This document shows, piece by piece, positions 4,402-5,721 of a stretch of 5,721 nucleotides of DNA. Origin of the DNA: an uncultured Lachnospiraceae bacterium. Lineage in GTDB: Bacteria; Bacillota; Clostridia; Lachnospirales; Lachnospiraceae. The translations under genes and the position numbers were made by a program. The notes beneath the pieces were generated by a model. It was not told the origin of the DNA and did not search any database. It saw only the letters and a program-made list of their open reading frames with translations. The stretch spans positions 1 to 5,721 of the forward strand of contig CAJKQE010000115.1 in the NCBI GenBank assembly GCA_905201915.1, given 5' to 3'. The first letter of the stretch is position 1. Each line of letters starts with the position of its first letter.

Positions 4402-5721
4402 TTACATATTCCTTTTTTTAGTGTTTAAATATTTTTTTAACGTATTTCTTACGCCCCCAAATTCAGAAATTTCTTCTAAAAACATTTTTTCAACTTTGTC
4501 TCCAATTCCGGCTTCATAAAGATTTATCCCAAAGATAGAAGTATCAGAAAGAATGTTTTTTAGTTGTCCGGAATAAGATTTTGGATTGCCTATTTCAATC
4601 CCTTTGAGAGTTTGAGTAAGCTTTGGAAGCATAGGATCAGGAGAAAGTTCAAAGGGATTTCCTTCGTCATTTACCCCCATAATGTATCGGCACCATCCTG
4701 CAATGGCAAGAGGAATAGCCGTTAGTTTTTTTGCACTTCCGTATTTTTCAACGTAAGCCTTGATGGTTTCTCCATATCGAATTCCCACCTTTTGAGAAGT
4801 ATCTGTTGCAATACGCTGAGGTGTATCCGGCATAAATGGATTAGGAAAGCGAACGTGAATAACTTCTTCGACAAAGGCAGAAGGAGACAGGATACCGGGG
4901 TTTGTTACTACCGGCATACCTTCTATCGGGCCGATTTCGCAGATTAACTTATTTAATTCTGGATCTTTCATTTCATCTGCAATAGAGGTATAACCCAGAA
5001 GGCAGCCATATACAGCCAGAGCAGTATGGAGTGGGTTCAGACAGGTGGTAACTTTCATTCGTTCTACATTATTTACGGTTTCTCTGTCTGTGAAGTAAAC
5101 ACCTGCTTTTTCCAATGCAGGACGTCCATTGGGAAAGTTATCCTCAATGACCAGATACTGGGGAGCTTCTGCGTTTACAAATGGAGCAATGTACGTTTTT
5201 TTAGATGTAATTACAGGTTTCATGTCTTCTACACCATGGTGTTTTAAATCTTCGTAGACAGAGTCTGCAGGTCTGGGGGTGATTTTGTCAATCATGGTCC
5301 AAGGAAAAGATACTTGATTTTCATCGGAAAGATAGGAAAGAAAGCCTTCGTTTACAGAACCTTTTTCCAGCCATTCACCGGCCACATCTAAAACAGCGTT
5401 TTTAAATTTTTCTCCATTATGAGAACAGTTATCCATAGATACAAGTGCAATAGGCGCCTGATTTGTCTTGTAACGTTCATAAAGCAGGGCGCATACAATG
5501 GCTATGGCGGAATCAGCTCCTTTTAGAGAGTATCCTTTTTCTGTAATGGTAAAAGAAACCATTTGTAAAGAAGGATTGACAAAAATTTTTTCTAAACGAT
5601 GCCATTCTTCAGGAAAAGCAGAGTTGGCTCTGTAAGCTTCCATGAGAGAACCCAGGACTTTTTTATCTGTAGAACCATCTGCTTTTAAAGTAACTGCCAG
5701 TACCAGATTGTCAAATGGTTT
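4402..5721 (-). CDS. Mannitol dehydrogenase/fructuronate reductase-family oxidoreductase (5' end beyond window)
   Basis: These long-chain polyol dehydrogenases interconvert a sugar or sugar-acid ketone and its alcohol using NAD(P)H, for example mannitol/fructose or mannonate/fructuronate. The 439 visible residues lack only the N-terminal part with the first Rossmann glycine loop; related clostridial proteins are roughly 540 aa from memory. The frame stays open to the window edge, with PFDNLVLAVTLKADGSTDKK upstream of the Met codon at 5641-5643, so that Met is internal. In visible-residue numbering, landmarks are MDNCSHNGEK (96-105), FPWTMIDKITP (139-149), LVIEDNFPNGRP (189-200), and the catalytic region KVTTCLNPLH with Lys223, Asn229 and His232 (codons near 5055-5026). 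The last part is the helical substrate domain. The Lys-to-Asn spacing is one residue longer than in the usual K-x4-N-x2-H signature. Mannonate or mannitol specificity cannot be decided, so no symbol is given. It converges on the MATE gene; its promoter is outside the window. Confidence 0.9.
   Translation of the reverse strand, partial: KPFDNLVLAVTLKADGSTDKKVLGSLMEAYRANSAFPEEWHRLEKIFVNPSLQMVSFTITEKGYSLKGADSAIAIVCALLYERYKTNQAPIALVSMDNCSHNGEKFKNAVLDVAGEWLEKGSVNEGFLSYLSDENQVSFPWTMIDKITPRPADSVYEDLKHHGVEDMKPVITSKKTYIAPFVNAEAPQYLVIEDNFPNGRPALEKAGVYFTDRETVNNVERMKVTTCLNPLHTALAVYGCLLGYTSIADEMKDPELNKLICEIGPIEGMPVVTNPGILSPSAFVEEVIHVRFPNPFMPDTPQRIATDTSQKVGIRYGETIKAYVEKYGSAKKLTAIPLAIAGWCRYIMGVNDEGNPFELSPDPMLPKLTQTLKGIEIGNPKSYSGQLKNILSDTSIFGINLYEAGIGDKVEKMFLEEISEFGGVRNTLKKYLNTKKRNM

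Noticed and set aside
5641..5643. ATG as the start of the mannitol dehydrogenase-family gene
   Set aside because: The frame continues upstream to the window edge with family-like sequence (PFDNLVLAV...), and the N-terminal Rossmann part is missing, so this Met is internal.
1..5721. CRISPR array, tRNA, rRNA, insertion sequence or phage genes
   Set aside because: No regularly spaced repeats, cloverleaf-like segments, transposase motifs or phage gene features were seen by eye.

Overview
The window looks like chromosome from a low-GC Gram-positive anaerobe, most likely a gut Clostridia/Lachnospiraceae-type organism. The reasons are AT-rich codon use, strong AGGAG-type ribosome binding sites, sigma-A-like promoters, and the gene families present (half-size EamA transporter, MGDG-synthase-type glycosyltransferase, MarR plus MepA-like MATE pair, clostridial mannitol dehydrogenase-family enzyme). 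The taxon is inferred from general family knowledge, not from a search.

Region 1 (1-132) holds the last 15 codons of an unidentified, comparatively GC-rich gene, a weak terminator, and an extended -10 promoter lying inside an imperfect tandem repeat. Region 2 (133-2373) has three genes on the + strand. The first is a 137-aa single-EamA-domain membrane protein. It is followed, after an 88-base gap with a possible second promoter, by a divergent PlsY-family acyltransferase and an MGDG-synthase-type glycosyltransferase. The last two overlap by ATGA and should be translationally coupled. Acyl-glycerol phosphate synthesis next to diacylglycerol glycosylation suggests a small membrane-lipid or glycolipid module. 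A good intrinsic terminator closes the unit.

Region 3 (2415-4337) is a self-contained MarR regulator plus MATE efflux pump operon. Its promoter (TTGACA-17-TAAAAT) is embedded in two adjacent imperfect tandem copies of a block that ends in a TTGA-N4-TCAA dyad. One dyad sits on the -35 box and the other at the expected transcription start, as expected for an autorepressing MarR protein controlling its pump. Region 4 is a long hairpin between convergent genes, followed on the - strand by the C-terminal 439 residues of a mannitol dehydrogenase/fructuronate reductase-family enzyme whose 5' end lies outside the window.

No RNA genes, CRISPR arrays or insertion sequences were recognised. Nothing here is clearly a new system. 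The points most worth following up are the divergent PlsY coupled to the glycosyltransferase and the tandemly duplicated promoter elements.
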